From Pseudomonas sp. MF4836 (GTDB lineage Bacteria > Pseudomonadota > Gammaproteobacteria > Pseudomonadales > Pseudomonadaceae): a stretch of DNA of 64,000 nt. The notes under the pieces were generated by a model. That model was not told the DNA's origin and searched no databases. It was given only the letters and a program-made list of their open reading frames with translations. The stretch is from positions 1-64,000 of the forward strand of contig NZ_MVOL01000021.1 of NCBI RefSeq assembly GCF_002018875.1. Direction: 5' to 3'. This document shows positions 16,354-25,498 of the stretch, in pieces (position 1 is the stretch's first letter; the number at the start of each line of letters is the position of its first letter). The position numbers and the translations under genes are program-made.

Positions 16354-17304
16354 TCAAGCCTGCCCCGGCACGTTTGGCCACAGGTCGGCCACCAGGAACA
16401 GGCGCTCGGCTTCTTCCCAATGGGCCGGGGCTTTCTGCGTCAGGCGCACCAGCAATTGCGCCGGAGCATGGGGGTCGAGCTCGGCCAGCCAGTGTTCGAG
16501 CTGGGCCGGGCTCCAGGTCTGCTCGTCGGGGTAATGGGCCGGCGCCAGCCAGGCATGGCGCGGCAAGGGTTGCCAGCGCCCGGGTGGGCTCTGGGCCAGG
16601 AATGCCGGCCAGTCATGTTGGTGCAGCCAGCGCCCGTGCAGGTGCCGGGGGTGGGCGCCCAGCGGCGGATGGGCATGGCCGGGCCAGGGGTAGAGCAGGT
16701 AGCCGCCCAGCCACAGGTGGGCGCTGAAATGGGTGATGTCCAGGGCGGTCAGTACATCGAGGCTTTCCGGGCGGGCTGAAATCGGCAACTGGTGTTCGCA
16801 CAAATGGGCCAGCTTGCGGTCCAGGCGGTCATGGCAGCCCGGGCCCAGCCACTGGGCGCTGTCTTCGCCGTTGCCGGCCTGCGGCCCGAGGTACAGCTTG
16901 ATCGCCAGTTCCAGGTGATGCACGCCATCGCGGTCGCGCAGCAGCATGTCCAGCTCGCCCAGGGTGTGCCCGGCACGGCGGATCGGCAGGTTGGCCGCGA
17001 GCAGCTCGACCCCCGGGGCATGGCGCACCGCGAATTGCCACAAGCGTTCGTAGTACAGGCCCAGGCGCCGGGTGGTGGCCAGGGCCAGCCAATGTTCCAG
17101 GGCGCGGTGGTCCTGGTCGAGTTGGCGCAGCCAGTGGGCCAGCAGTTCGGGCGCCTGCACCCAGTCGCTGCCGGCCAGTGGATGACGCTGGGGCCAGGGC
17201 GTGTGTTCGAGCATGGGCGGGGCGAGGATGACCCAGGCCAGGTCGCGCACCGCGGGGTGGCGCAACTGGCGGGGGAGGTCGAGCAAGCCGGGAAACAGGA
17301 TCAT
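16354..17304 (-). CDS. DUF1853 family protein
   Basis: A 316 aa cytoplasmic protein recognised as DUF1853 from its overall pattern, including the central GELDMLLRDRDGVHHLELAIK stretch followed by LYLGPQAG. The acidic/lysine arrangement of that core is reminiscent of PD-(D/E)XK nuclease folds, but I cannot confirm catalytic residues and give no function. No signal peptide or membrane segment is visible. It is transcribed divergently from nadK, with about 100 bases between the two starts. A Shine-Dalgarno-like gaggagc lies 12 bases upstream of the ATG. The stretch between this gene's stop and luxR (16110-16353) holds the luxR upstream region, with no clear promoter. Confidence 0.75.
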   Translation of the reverse strand: MILFPGLLDLPRQLRHPAVRDLAWVILAPPMLEHTPWPQRHPLAGSDWVQAPELLAHWLRQLDQDHRALEHWLALATTRRLGLYYERLWQFAVRHAPGVELLAANLPIRRAGHTLGELDMLLRDRDGVHHLELAIKLYLGPQAGNGEDSAQWLGPGCHDRLDRKLAHLCEHQLPISARPESLDVLTALDITHFSAHLWLGGYLLYPWPGHAHPPLGAHPRHLHGRWLHQHDWPAFLAQSPPGRWQPLPRHAWLAPAHYPDEQTWSPAQLEHWLAELDPHAPAQLLVRLTQKAPAHWEEAERLFLVADLWPNVPGQA

Positions 17305-17408
17305 TCTGCGAGCATAGCTCCTCGGAGGGTGGCTGAAAGGATTTTGTCTATGGCCGGCTTTCGCCCATAATCCCTCTTTTGCCCGCCCCAGAACCCTGCA
17401 GGAGCCCC

Positions 17409-18299
17409 ATGGAGCAATTTCGCAATATCGGCATTATCGGTCGCCTGGGCAGTTCGCAGGTGCTTGACACAGTTCGCCGACTGAAAAGGTTTCTGCTCGA
17501 ACGCCACCTGCACGTGATCCTCGAGGACACCATCGCCGACGTGCTGCCAGGCCACGGCCTGCAGACCTCGTCGCGCAAAATGCTCGGTGAAGTCTGCGAC
17601 ATGGTGATCGTGGTCGGCGGCGACGGCAGCCTGCTTGGCGCCGCCCGCGCCCTGGCCCGGCACAACACGCCGGTGCTGGGGATCAACCGCGGCAGCCTGG
17701 GCTTTTTGACCGATATTCGCCCGGACGAGCTGGAGATCAAGGTCGCCGAGGTGCTGGACGGCCACTACCTGGTGGAGAACCGCTTCCTGCTTCAGGCCGA
17801 AGTCCGCCGTCACGCCGAGGCCATCGGTCAGGGCGACGCGCTGAATGACGTGGTGCTGCACCCGGGCAAGTCGACGCGGATGATCGAATTCGAAATCTAC
17901 ATCGATGGCCAGTTCGTCTGCAGTCAGAAGGCCGACGGCCTGATCGTCGCCACGCCGACCGGTTCCACGGCCTATGCGCTGTCGGCCGGCGGGCCGATCA
18001 TGCATCCCAAGCTCGATGCCATTGTGATTGTGCCGATGTACCCCCATACCTTGTCAGGCCGGCCAATTGTGGTCGATGGCAACAGTGAGCTGAAAATCGT
18101 CGTGTCCAAAGATATGCAGATCTATCCGCAAGTCTCCTGTGACGGGCAGAACCACTTTACCTGTGCGCCCGGCGACACCGTCACGGTCAGCAAGAAGGCG
18201 CAGAAGCTGCGCCTGATCCATCCGCTGGACCACAACTACTACGAGGTTTGCCGGACCAAACTCGGCTGGGGCAGCCGGCTGGGTGGTGGAGGCGACTGA
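17409..18299 (+). CDS. nadK: NAD kinase
   Basis: Cytoplasmic enzyme that phosphorylates NAD to NADP. It is 296 aa from the ATG preceded by an aggag ribosome site; the frame is open upstream but homology starts at MEQFRNIGIIGR. The GGDG motif is at residues 70-73 (VIVVGGDGSLLGAAR). The downstream nucleotide-binding motif LNDVVLH is near 146, and the conserved TPTGSTAYALSAGGP region is near 184-198. The last bases (TGATG) overlap the start of the next gene by one base, so the metallophosphatase is probably co-translated with it. This is a housekeeping gene. Confidence 0.97.
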   Translation: MEQFRNIGIIGRLGSSQVLDTVRRLKRFLLERHLHVILEDTIADVLPGHGLQTSSRKMLGEVCDMVIVVGGDGSLLGAARALARHNTPVLGINRGSLGFLTDIRPDELEIKVAEVLDGHYLVENRFLLQAEVRRHAEAIGQGDALNDVVLHPGKSTRMIEFEIYIDGQFVCSQKADGLIVATPTGSTAYALSAGGPIMHPKLDAIVIVPMYPHTLSGRPIVVDGNSELKIVVSKDMQIYPQVSCDGQNHFTCAPGDTVTVSKKAQKLRLIHPLDHNYYEVCRTKLGWGSRLGGGGD

Positions 18300-19270
18300 T
18301 GCTCGATCCCGCGCGAAGTTACGACCTGATCGGCGACGTGCACGGGTGCGCCCTGACCCTTGAGCACTTGCTCGACCGGCTCGGTTACCACAGGCAGGGT
18401 GGCGTCTGGCGGCACCCGTCACGCATGGCGGTGTTCCTCGGCGACATCATCGACCGCGGCCCGCGAATCCGCGAAGCGCTGCATATCGTCCACGACATGG
18501 TCGAGGCCGGCCAGGCGCTGTGCATCATGGGCAACCATGAATTCAACGCCCTGGGCTGGAGCACCCCGGCGCCTGCGGGCAGCGGCAAGCAGTTCGTGCG
18601 CGAGCACACGCCGCGCCACGCGCGCCTGCTCAGCGAGACCCTGAACCAGTTCGAGCAGCACCCCGGCGACTGGCATGACTTCCTCGGCTGGTTTTACAAG
18701 CTGCCGCTGTTCGTCGATGCCGGGCGTTTTCGCGTGGTGCACGCCTGCTGGGATGCGGGGCTGATTGCGCCCCTGCGCGCGCAGTACCCCAACGGCTGCA
18801 TCGACGAGGTGTTCCTCCAGGCCTCGGCGCTCCCCGACAGCTTCGCCAGCCTGGCCTTCGACCGCCTGCTGCGTGGCACCGACATGCGCCTGCCCCATGG
18901 CCAGACCATGACCAGCGGCGATGGCCTGACCCGTTCGTTCTTTCGCACCAAGTTCTGGGAAGACGACCCGCAGACCTACGGCGACATCGTGTTTCAGCCC
19001 GATGCGCTGCCGGAGCCGGTGGCCTGCATGCCGCTGTCCTCCAGTGAAAAAAGCAACCTGTTGCGCTACGCCAGCGACGAGCCGTTGCTGTTCGTCGGCC
19101 ACTACTGGCGCAGCGGCAAACCGGCGCCGTTGCGCGCCAACCTGGCGTGCCTGGACTACAGTGCCGTGCTCTACGGCAAGCTGGTGGCCTATCGCCTGGA
19201 CCAGGAAACCCGCCTGGATCCACATAAATTCGTCTGGGTCGATGTTGAGCGGCCGGAGGCTCTGGGATGA
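18299..19270 (+). CDS. Calcineurin-like metallophosphatase (ApaH/PrpE-like)
   Basis: Predicted two-metal phosphoesterase of 323 aa. The metal-binding signature is complete: GDVHG (residues 12-16), GDIIDRG (48-54), GNHE (78-81), and later histidines in VVHACWD and FVGHYW. This layout is that of diadenosine tetraphosphatase/PrpE-type enzymes, but substrate cannot be told from sequence. The start was chosen at the ATG sharing one base with the nadK stop (TGATG); an upstream in-frame ATG would overlap nadK. It ends in an ATGA overlap with the rhomboid gene, making nadK-phosphatase-rhomboid a tightly coupled unit. Confidence 0.88.
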   Translation: MLDPARSYDLIGDVHGCALTLEHLLDRLGYHRQGGVWRHPSRMAVFLGDIIDRGPRIREALHIVHDMVEAGQALCIMGNHEFNALGWSTPAPAGSGKQFVREHTPRHARLLSETLNQFEQHPGDWHDFLGWFYKLPLFVDAGRFRVVHACWDAGLIAPLRAQYPNGCIDEVFLQASALPDSFASLAFDRLLRGTDMRLPHGQTMTSGDGLTRSFFRTKFWEDDPQTYGDIVFQPDALPEPVACMPLSSSEKSNLLRYASDEPLLFVGHYWRSGKPAPLRANLACLDYSAVLYGKLVAYRLDQETRLDPHKFVWVDVERPEALG

Positions 19271-20139
19271 GTGCTGTTGCAGTATTGCGTCTGCCGCTGG
19301 CGGTGGATTTGAGCGGTTTTGTCACCTTGCTTCAGCGTATGCAGGTGCCGCACCGGGTCAGCGAAGAGGCGGGCGAGCAGGTACTGTGGGTGCCGGATTC
19401 GATCAGTGCCGATGTGCGTGCGTTGTACGAGCGCTTTCCCGGCGGCGACCCCGAGCAGCAGCTGGACCTGCCGCAAGTGCCGACCGCTGGCGCGCGCCCG
19501 GGCTTCAAGGAACAGTTGCGCCGCAGCCCGATGACCGCCCTGGTGCTGCTGGCGAGCCTGATCGTGTGCGCGGTGACCCTGTTGGGCGACAACCTGGACA
19601 CCCTGCGCTGGCTGACCTTTCTCGAGTTTCGCGTCACCGGCGACTACATCCAGTTCACGCCTCTGGCCGACAGCCTGGCAGCGGGGCAGTGGTGGCGTCT
19701 GGTGACGCCGATGCTGATCCACTTCGGTTTCCTGCACATCGCCATGAACGGCATGTGGTACTGGGAGCTGGGGCGGCGCATCGAGTTGCGCCAGGGCAGC
19801 ATCAACCTGCTGGGCCTGACCCTGCTGTTCAGCCTGGTGTCGAACTTCGCCCAATACTATTTCAGCGGCCCGACCCTGTTCGGCGGCCTGTCCGGGGTCC
19901 TGTACGGTCTGCTCGGGCATTGCTGGATCTATCAATTGCTGGCGCCCAACCCGATCTATCGCCTGCCGCGCGGCGTGCTGGTGATGATGCTGGTGTGGTT
20001 GCTGCTGTGCCTGTCCGGGCTGGTCTCGATGATCGGTTTCGGGGAAATCGCCAATGCCGCCCACGTCGGCGGGTTGCTCGTCGGATGCCTCACAGGTTTG
20101 TTGGGTGGCTTGTATGGCCGCCGTAAACTGGCCCTTTAA
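19267..20139 (+). CDS. GlpG-like rhomboid intramembrane serine protease
   Basis: Inner-membrane protease, 290 aa, that cleaves transmembrane segments of substrate proteins. A soluble N-terminal cytoplasmic domain (about 1-85) precedes six membrane helices. The catalytic serine is in GGLSGVLYG (Ser209) and the catalytic histidine in NAAHVGG (His266). The conserved HFGFLHIAMNG (H152, H157, N161) oxyanion region is present. The gene starts within the metallophosphatase stop (ATGA overlap). The natural substrate is unknown. Confidence 0.93.
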   Translation: MSAVAVLRLPLAVDLSGFVTLLQRMQVPHRVSEEAGEQVLWVPDSISADVRALYERFPGGDPEQQLDLPQVPTAGARPGFKEQLRRSPMTALVLLASLIVCAVTLLGDNLDTLRWLTFLEFRVTGDYIQFTPLADSLAAGQWWRLVTPMLIHFGFLHIAMNGMWYWELGRRIELRQGSINLLGLTLLFSLVSNFAQYYFSGPTLFGGLSGVLYGLLGHCWIYQLLAPNPIYRLPRGVLVMMLVWLLLCLSGLVSMIGFGEIANAAHVGGLLVGCLTGLLGGLYGRRKLAL

Positions 20140-20155
20140 TGCTGGAGACCGTTGC

Positions 20156-20416
20156 ATGTCCTCTTTTGTAGAAATGATCGAAAACATCACCCCGGAGATC
20201 TACCAGAGCCTCAAGCTCGCGGTGGAAATCGGCAAATGGTCCGACGGCCGCAAGCTCACCGCCGAGCAGCGTGAACTGTCGTTGCAGGCGGTCATCGCCT
20301 GGGAAATGCAGAACCTGCCCGAGGAAGAGCGGACCGGCTACATGGGGCCGCAGGAATGCTCCTCGAAGTCGGCGCCGGTGCCGAACATCCTGTTCAAGTC
20401 GGATGCCATCCATTGA
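20156..20416 (+). CDS. DUF1315 (YeaC-like) small protein
   Basis: An 86 aa soluble protein of the DUF1315/YeaC family (MSSFVEMIENITPEIYQSLKLAVEIGKWSDG, then a C-terminal PNILFK). Function unknown. The ATG at 20156 follows a ggag ribosome site 16 bases after the rhomboid stop; an open extension upstream runs inside the rhomboid gene and is rejected. Its stop overlaps the TTG start of the next gene by four bases (TTGA), suggesting coupled translation. Confidence 0.88.
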   Translation: MSSFVEMIENITPEIYQSLKLAVEIGKWSDGRKLTAEQRELSLQAVIAWEMQNLPEEERTGYMGPQECSSKSAPVPNILFKSDAIH

Positions 20417-21243
20417 TTGAGATTGGCCGCGGTGCAATCAGCAAGATGTCGGCGCGCCTTGACGGGCCGAACGTTCAATACGCCTTTCGCCTGGGCGAGC
20501 AGGAGGTGCCGGTCAACCCGATGATCGGCACCCAGGTCCGCCTGGAGTTCCTCGGGGCGATCCACTGCTCCCATTGCGGACGCAAGACCAAGACCAGTTT
20601 CAGCCAGGGTTACTGCTACCCGTGCATGACCAAGCTGGCCCAGTGCGACCTGTGCATCATGAGCCCGGAGCGTTGCCACTACGACGCCGGCACGTGCCGC
20701 GATCCGTCCTGGGGCGAGCAATTCTGCATGACCGACCACGTGGTCTATCTGGCCAACTCCTCGGGGGTCAAGGTCGGCATCACCCGCGCCACCCAGCTGC
20801 CGACCCGCTGGCTGGACCAGGGCGCGAGCCAGGCGCTGCCGATCATGCGCGTAGCCACCCGCCAGCAATCGGGCTTCGTCGAAGACCTGCTGCGCAGCCA
20901 GGTGGCCGACAAGACCAACTGGCGCGCCCTGCTCAAGGGCGACGCACCCGCCGTCGACCTGGTGGCCGTGCGCGAACAGTTATTCGCCTCCTGCGCCGAG
21001 GGCCTGCAAGGTTTGCAGGAACGCTTCGGGCTGCAGGCGATCCAAGCGCTGAGCGATGTACAGCCGTTGGAAATCCGTTACCCGGTCGAGCAGTACCCGG
21101 CCAAGATCGTCAGCTTCAACCTGGACAAGAACCCGATTGCCGAAGGCACGTTGCTGGGGATCAAGGGCCAATACCTGATCTTCGACACCGGCGTGATCAA
21201 TATTCGTAAATACACGGCCTATCAGCTCGCCGTGCATCAGTAG
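20413..21243 (+). CDS. DUF2797 protein: zinc-ribbon region plus GIY-YIG-like core
   Basis: A 276 aa soluble protein of the DUF2797 family. The start is a TTG overlapping the preceding TGA stop (TTGA), giving the conserved beginning (M)IEIGRGAIS; an upstream ATG would lie inside the DUF1315 gene. Nine cysteines fall between residues 52 and 105 (C52, C55, C68, C71, C78, C81, C88, C95, C105), as expected of two zinc-binding knuckles. They are followed by VVYLANSSGVKVGITR (110-125), R132 and FVEDLL with E157. The spacing of VYL, VGIT, Arg and Glu resembles a GIY-YIG nuclease core. The fold and activity are inferences. pepN follows after 13 bases. Confidence 0.8.
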   Translation: MIEIGRGAISKMSARLDGPNVQYAFRLGEQEVPVNPMIGTQVRLEFLGAIHCSHCGRKTKTSFSQGYCYPCMTKLAQCDLCIMSPERCHYDAGTCRDPSWGEQFCMTDHVVYLANSSGVKVGITRATQLPTRWLDQGASQALPIMRVATRQQSGFVEDLLRSQVADKTNWRALLKGDAPAVDLVAVREQLFASCAEGLQGLQERFGLQAIQALSDVQPLEIRYPVEQYPAKIVSFNLDKNPIAEGTLLGIKGQYLIFDTGVINIRKYTAYQLAVHQ

Positions 21244-21256
21244 AAGGATTCGAACC

Positions 21257-23920
21257 ATGCGCACCGATCAACCGAAGATGATTTACCTGAAGGACTATCA
21301 GGCGCCCGAGTACCTGATCGACGAGACGCACCTGACCTTCGAGTTGTTCGAGGACCACAGCCTGGTCCATGCGCAACTGGTGATGCGGCGCAACCCGGCA
21401 CGCGGCGCCGGTCTGCCGCCGCTGGTGCTGGACGGCCAGTTGCTGGAGTTGCTGTCGGTCAGCCTGGGCGATCGCGAACTGAGCGCCGCCGACTACCAGC
21501 TCGACGACAGCCACCTGACCCTGCAACCGACGGCCGAGCGCTTCACTGTCGACACCAGCGTGCGCATTCATCCGGAAACCAACACTGCCCTGGAAGGCCT
21601 GTACAAATCCGGCGGCATGTTCTGCACCCAGTGCGAGGCCGAAGGCTTTCGCAAGATCACCTATTACCTCGATCGCCCGGACGTGATGAGCACGTTCACC
21701 ACCACCGTGTCGGCCGAGCAGCACAGCTACCCGGTGCTGCTGTCCAACGGCAACCCGATTGCCAGTGGCCCCGGCGAAGACGGCCGGCACTGGGCGACCT
21801 GGGAAGACCCGTTCATGAAGCCGGCCTACCTGTTCGCCCTGGTGGCCGGTGACCTGTGGTGCGTCGAAGACAGCTTCACCACCATGAGCCAGCGCAACGT
21901 GGCGCTGCGCATTTATGTCGAGCCGGAAAACATCGACAAGTGCCAGCACGCCATGAACAGCCTGAAGAAATCCATGCGCTGGGATGAAGAGACCTACGGT
22001 CGCGAGTACGACCTCGACATCTTCATGATCGTGGCGGTCAATGACTTCAACATGGGTGCCATGGAGAACAAGGGCCTCAATATCTTCAACTCCAGCGCCG
22101 TGCTGGCCCGCGCCGAAACCGCGACCGACGCTGCGCACCAGCGGGTCGAGGCGATCGTCGCCCACGAATACTTCCACAACTGGTCGGGCAACCGCGTGAC
22201 CTGCCGCGACTGGTTCCAGCTGTCGCTCAAGGAAGGTTTTACCGTGTTCCGCGATGCCGGGTTCTCCTCGGACATGAACTCGCCGACAGTCAAGCGCATC
22301 CAGGATGTGGCGTACCTGCGGACCCACCAGTTCGCCGAAGACGGCGGCCCCATGGCCCATGCCGTGCGTCCGGAAAGCTTTATCGAGATTTCCAACTTCT
22401 ACACCCTGACCGTGTACGAGAAGGGCTCGGAAGTCGTCGGCATGATCCGCACCCTGGTGGGCGCCGAGGGCTTTCGCAAGGGCAGCGACCTGTATTTCGA
22501 GCGCCACGATGGCCAAGCCGTGACCTGCGATGACTTCATCAAGGCCATGGAAGATGCCAACGCCGTCGACCTGACCCAGTTCAAGCGCTGGTACAGCCAG
22601 GCCGGCACACCACGCCTGGCCGTCAGCGAAGCCTATGACCCGGCGGCCAAGACCTACAGCCTGACCTTCCGCCAGAGCTGCCCGGCGACCCCGGACAAGG
22701 TCGAGAAACTGCCGTTTGTGATTCCCGTGGCCCTGGGCCTGCTCGATAGCACCGGTGCCGACATCGCCCTGCGCCTGGTCGGTGAAGCCACCGCCCAGGG
22801 CACGTCCCGTGTGTTGTCGGTGACCGAGGCCGAGCAGACTTTTACCTTCGTCGACATCGCCGAACAGCCGTTGCCGTCGCTGCTGCGGGGCTTCTCGGCC
22901 CCGGTGAAGCTGAGCTTCCCCTACAGCCGCGACCAGTTGATGTTCCTCATGCAACACGACAGCGACGGTTTCAACCGTTGGGACGCCGGCCAGCAATTGT
23001 CGGTGCAGGTGTTGCAGGAGCTGATCGCTCAGCAGCAGAAGGGCGAAGCCCTGGCGATGGACCCGCGCCTGGTCACGGCGCTGCGCAGCGTATTGACCGA
23101 CGACAGCCTGGATCAGGCCATGGTCGCGGAAATGCTCTCGCTGCCGGGCGAGGCCTACCTCACCGAAATCAGCGAAGTGGCCGACGTCGAGGCCATCCAC
23201 GCCGCCCGCGAATTTGCCCGCCGGCAGTTGGCCGATGAGCTGTTCGAGCCTTTGTGGCAGCGTTATCAGACCAATCGCGAAGTGTCCAAACGCACGCCTT
23301 ATGTGGCCGAGGCGGAACATTTCGCCCGACGTGCTTTGCAGAACATTGCCCTGTCGTACGTGATGGTCAGCCGCAAGCCGGAATTCCTGGTGCCGGCGGC
23401 GGCCAAGGAGCAGTTCGAGCACGCCGATAACATGACCGAACGCCTGACCGCACTGGCGGTGCTGGTCAATTCCCCTTACGAGGAAGAAAAGGCCTGGGCC
23501 CTGGAACTGTTCGCCGAGAACTTCAAGGACAACCCGCTGGTCATGGATCAATGGTTCAGCGTCCAGGCCGCCAGCGGTCTGCCGGGTGGCCTGGCGCGGG
23601 TCAAGGCGCTGATGCAGCACCCGGCGTTCAACATCAAGAACCCGAACAAGGTGCGGGCGCTGATCGGTGCTTTCGCCGGGCAGAACCTGATCAACTTCCA
23701 TGCGGCGGATGGTTCCGGCTACCGCTTCCTGGCGGACCTGGTGATCGAGCTCAACGCCTTCAACCCGCAGATCGCCTCGCGCCAGCTGGCGCCGCTGACC
23801 CGCTGGCGCAAATACGACAGTGCCCGCCAGGCACTGATGAAAGCCGAACTGGAGCGCATCCGCGCCTCGGGCGAACTGTCCAGCGACGTGTTTGAAGTCG
23901 TGAGCAAAAGCCTGGCCTGA
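21257..23920 (+). CDS. pepN: Aminopeptidase N (M1 family)
   Basis: Zinc aminopeptidase of 887 aa that removes N-terminal residues from peptides in the cytoplasm. The exopeptidase motif GAMEN is at residues 267-271. The zinc site is HEYFH (303-307) with the distal Glu326 exactly 18 residues later, in LSLKEGFTVF. Length and the C-terminal all-helical portion match gamma-proteobacterial PepN. The start ATG has an agaagga ribosome site. It is the last gene of the run nadK-phosphatase-rhomboid-DUF1315-DUF2797-pepN and is closed by a strong terminator at 23935. Confidence 0.97.
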   Translation: MRTDQPKMIYLKDYQAPEYLIDETHLTFELFEDHSLVHAQLVMRRNPARGAGLPPLVLDGQLLELLSVSLGDRELSAADYQLDDSHLTLQPTAERFTVDTSVRIHPETNTALEGLYKSGGMFCTQCEAEGFRKITYYLDRPDVMSTFTTTVSAEQHSYPVLLSNGNPIASGPGEDGRHWATWEDPFMKPAYLFALVAGDLWCVEDSFTTMSQRNVALRIYVEPENIDKCQHAMNSLKKSMRWDEETYGREYDLDIFMIVAVNDFNMGAMENKGLNIFNSSAVLARAETATDAAHQRVEAIVAHEYFHNWSGNRVTCRDWFQLSLKEGFTVFRDAGFSSDMNSPTVKRIQDVAYLRTHQFAEDGGPMAHAVRPESFIEISNFYTLTVYEKGSEVVGMIRTLVGAEGFRKGSDLYFERHDGQAVTCDDFIKAMEDANAVDLTQFKRWYSQAGTPRLAVSEAYDPAAKTYSLTFRQSCPATPDKVEKLPFVIPVALGLLDSTGADIALRLVGEATAQGTSRVLSVTEAEQTFTFVDIAEQPLPSLLRGFSAPVKLSFPYSRDQLMFLMQHDSDGFNRWDAGQQLSVQVLQELIAQQQKGEALAMDPRLVTALRSVLTDDSLDQAMVAEMLSLPGEAYLTEISEVADVEAIHAAREFARRQLADELFEPLWQRYQTNREVSKRTPYVAEAEHFARRALQNIALSYVMVSRKPEFLVPAAAKEQFEHADNMTERLTALAVLVNSPYEEEKAWALELFAENFKDNPLVMDQWFSVQAASGLPGGLARVKALMQHPAFNIKNPNKVRALIGAFAGQNLINFHAADGSGYRFLADLVIELNAFNPQIASRQLAPLTRWRKYDSARQALMKAELERIRASGELSSDVFEVVSKSLA

Positions 23921-23934
23921 TCGGTTGACACCGC

Positions 23935-23968
23935 AAGCCCCGCCCGGTCGCCCCGGGCGGGGCTTTTT
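23935..23968 (+). terminator. Rho-independent terminator of pepN
   Basis: An 11-base perfect stem, aagccccgccc (23935-23945) with gggcggggctt (23955-23965), is followed by further T residues. It lies 14 bases after the pepN stop. Confidence 0.9.
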
Positions 23969-23989
23969 CATGCCGCAAGATCCAAGCCC

Positions 23990-24117
23990 GCCGTCGCCGC
24001 TGCCGAGGCACGAGGCTGCGCTGGCCCTGATGAGCGCCGCTGTTCACCAGGCATATCAACAGTGCTGCAGATGACCAGCGTCCGAACGCGGCCCGAGCCT
24101 GGCGACAGCGGCTACAG
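23990..24117. repeat. REP doublet (REPIN-like) in the pepN/YCF48 gap
   Basis: Two inverted copies of the Pseudomonas REP core gtagccgctgcc...ggctcgggc. The left copy (23996-24020) is degenerate. The right copy (24084-24117) reads, in reverse complement, ctgtagccgctgtcgccagg and so on. The rest of the 467-base gap (24118-24387) holds the upstream region of the YCF48 gene. An imperfect inverted repeat gttaac-aaaa-gataac is near 24200, but no promoter could be called. Confidence 0.75.
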
Positions 24118-24387
24118 ATAACCTCTGCAAATTATCCGGCGGCTTGTGTTTATCAGGGCGACGAATGGCAGGCCATTCAGCTATCGTCTCATCGCCTCGA
24201 GTTAACAAAAGATAACGCGGTGTCGATTGTCAGACCTTTCCAAAGCCCGATAGGATAGATCTGCTTCCGAAGGGGCTCTAGATTGCAGGTTTCAGGACGG
24301 TATCCGGGATCAGTCAATCGTCAGGCACGCCCTGCGCGGCGCCCTTAAAGGTTGAATGACCTAACAATAATAATGGGGGAAAGGTCT

Positions 24388-25467
24388 ATGAGTGAGCCTG
24401 TCATGGGTGTGGGTTGTTGCCGCCCGCCGGCCTTACGCAGATTCGCGTTGCTGGCTACAGCGCTCTCGCTGTTGGGGGTTGCCGCGTTGTCGGTCCCCGT
24501 CCAGGCTGCCGATACGGCGGCAGTCGCTGTTGCGACAACCGATGCCGCCGCTGCTGCGGTCTATTCCACCGAGTCGGCCAAGGCTGCCAAAAGCCTGATG
24601 CTCGACGTCGTGCACGCCGGCAAACGCCTGGTGGCGGTCGGCGATCGTGGGCACATTCTCTATTCCGACGACCAGGGCCAGACCTGGACCCAGGCCAAGG
24701 TGCCGACCCGGCAACTGCTGACGGCGGTGTACTTCGTCGACGACAAGCTGGGCTGGGCCGTCGGCCACGATGCGCAGATCCTCGCCAGCACAGACGGTGG
24801 CGCCACCTGGATCAAACAATTCGAAGACCTCAAGCGTGAAGCGCCGTTGCTCGACGTCTGGTTCAAGGACGCCAGCACCGGCTTTGCCGTGGGTGCCTAC
24901 GGCGCCTTGCTGGAAACCACCGATGGCGGCCAGCACTGGGAAGACGCCAGCGAGCGCCTGGACAACGAAGACCAGTACCACCTCAACGCGATTGCCGCGG
25001 TGAAGGACGCGGGGCTGGTGATTGTCGGCGAGCAGGGCAGCCTGTTTCGTTCCGCCGACTGGGGCCAGACCTGGGAGCGCCTCGAAGGCCCGTACCACGG
25101 CTCGCTGTTCGGCGTGATCGGCACCGCCGAAGCCAATACCCTGCTGATCTACGGCTTGCGCGGCAACCTGTACCGTTCCACCGACTTCGGCAGCACCTGG
25201 GACCAGGTCGAGCTCAACGCCGCCCGTGGCGCCCTGGAGTTCGGCCTGTCGGGCGCGACCCTGCTCGACGACGGCACCCTGGTGATCGTCGGCAACGGCG
25301 GCAGTGTGGTGCAAAGCCATGACCACGGCCTGACCTTCAGCGTCTTCAACCGTCCCGACCGCATCTCCTTGTCGGCGGTGACGGCCGCGGGCGACGGCAA
25401 TTTGATTCTGGTGGGGCAGGGTGGCGTACGCACGACCTCGCCGACAGGCGCTGAGCTGAGCAAATGA
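24388..25467 (+). CDS. Exported YCF48-like beta-propeller protein
   Basis: A 359 aa predicted periplasmic protein. The start at 24388 (MSEPVMGVGCC) follows a ggggaaagg ribosome site; an in-frame ATG at 24352 is also possible. A signal peptide is clear (ALSLLGVAALSVPVQAAD). The body is built of BNR/Asp-box repeats such as SDDQGQTWTQA, STDGGATWIKQ, TTDGGQHWEDA, RSADWGQTWERL and RSTDFGSTWDQV, plus repeated GWAVG/GFAVG-type blade edges, the pattern of YCF48/HCF136-like propellers. It is followed after 31 bases by an MMPL/RND transporter gene and is probably an operon partner. In pseudomonads such pairs often accompany DUF1302/DUF1329 genes; those are absent here. Function unknown. Confidence 0.85.
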   Translation: MSEPVMGVGCCRPPALRRFALLATALSLLGVAALSVPVQAADTAAVAVATTDAAAAAVYSTESAKAAKSLMLDVVHAGKRLVAVGDRGHILYSDDQGQTWTQAKVPTRQLLTAVYFVDDKLGWAVGHDAQILASTDGGATWIKQFEDLKREAPLLDVWFKDASTGFAVGAYGALLETTDGGQHWEDASERLDNEDQYHLNAIAAVKDAGLVIVGEQGSLFRSADWGQTWERLEGPYHGSLFGVIGTAEANTLLIYGLRGNLYRSTDFGSTWDQVELNAARGALEFGLSGATLLDDGTLVIVGNGGSVVQSHDHGLTFSVFNRPDRISLSAVTAAGDGNLILVGQGGVRTTSPTGAELSK

Positions 25468-25498
25468 GCCGGGCACATAATAAGAAGGCGGGGACATC

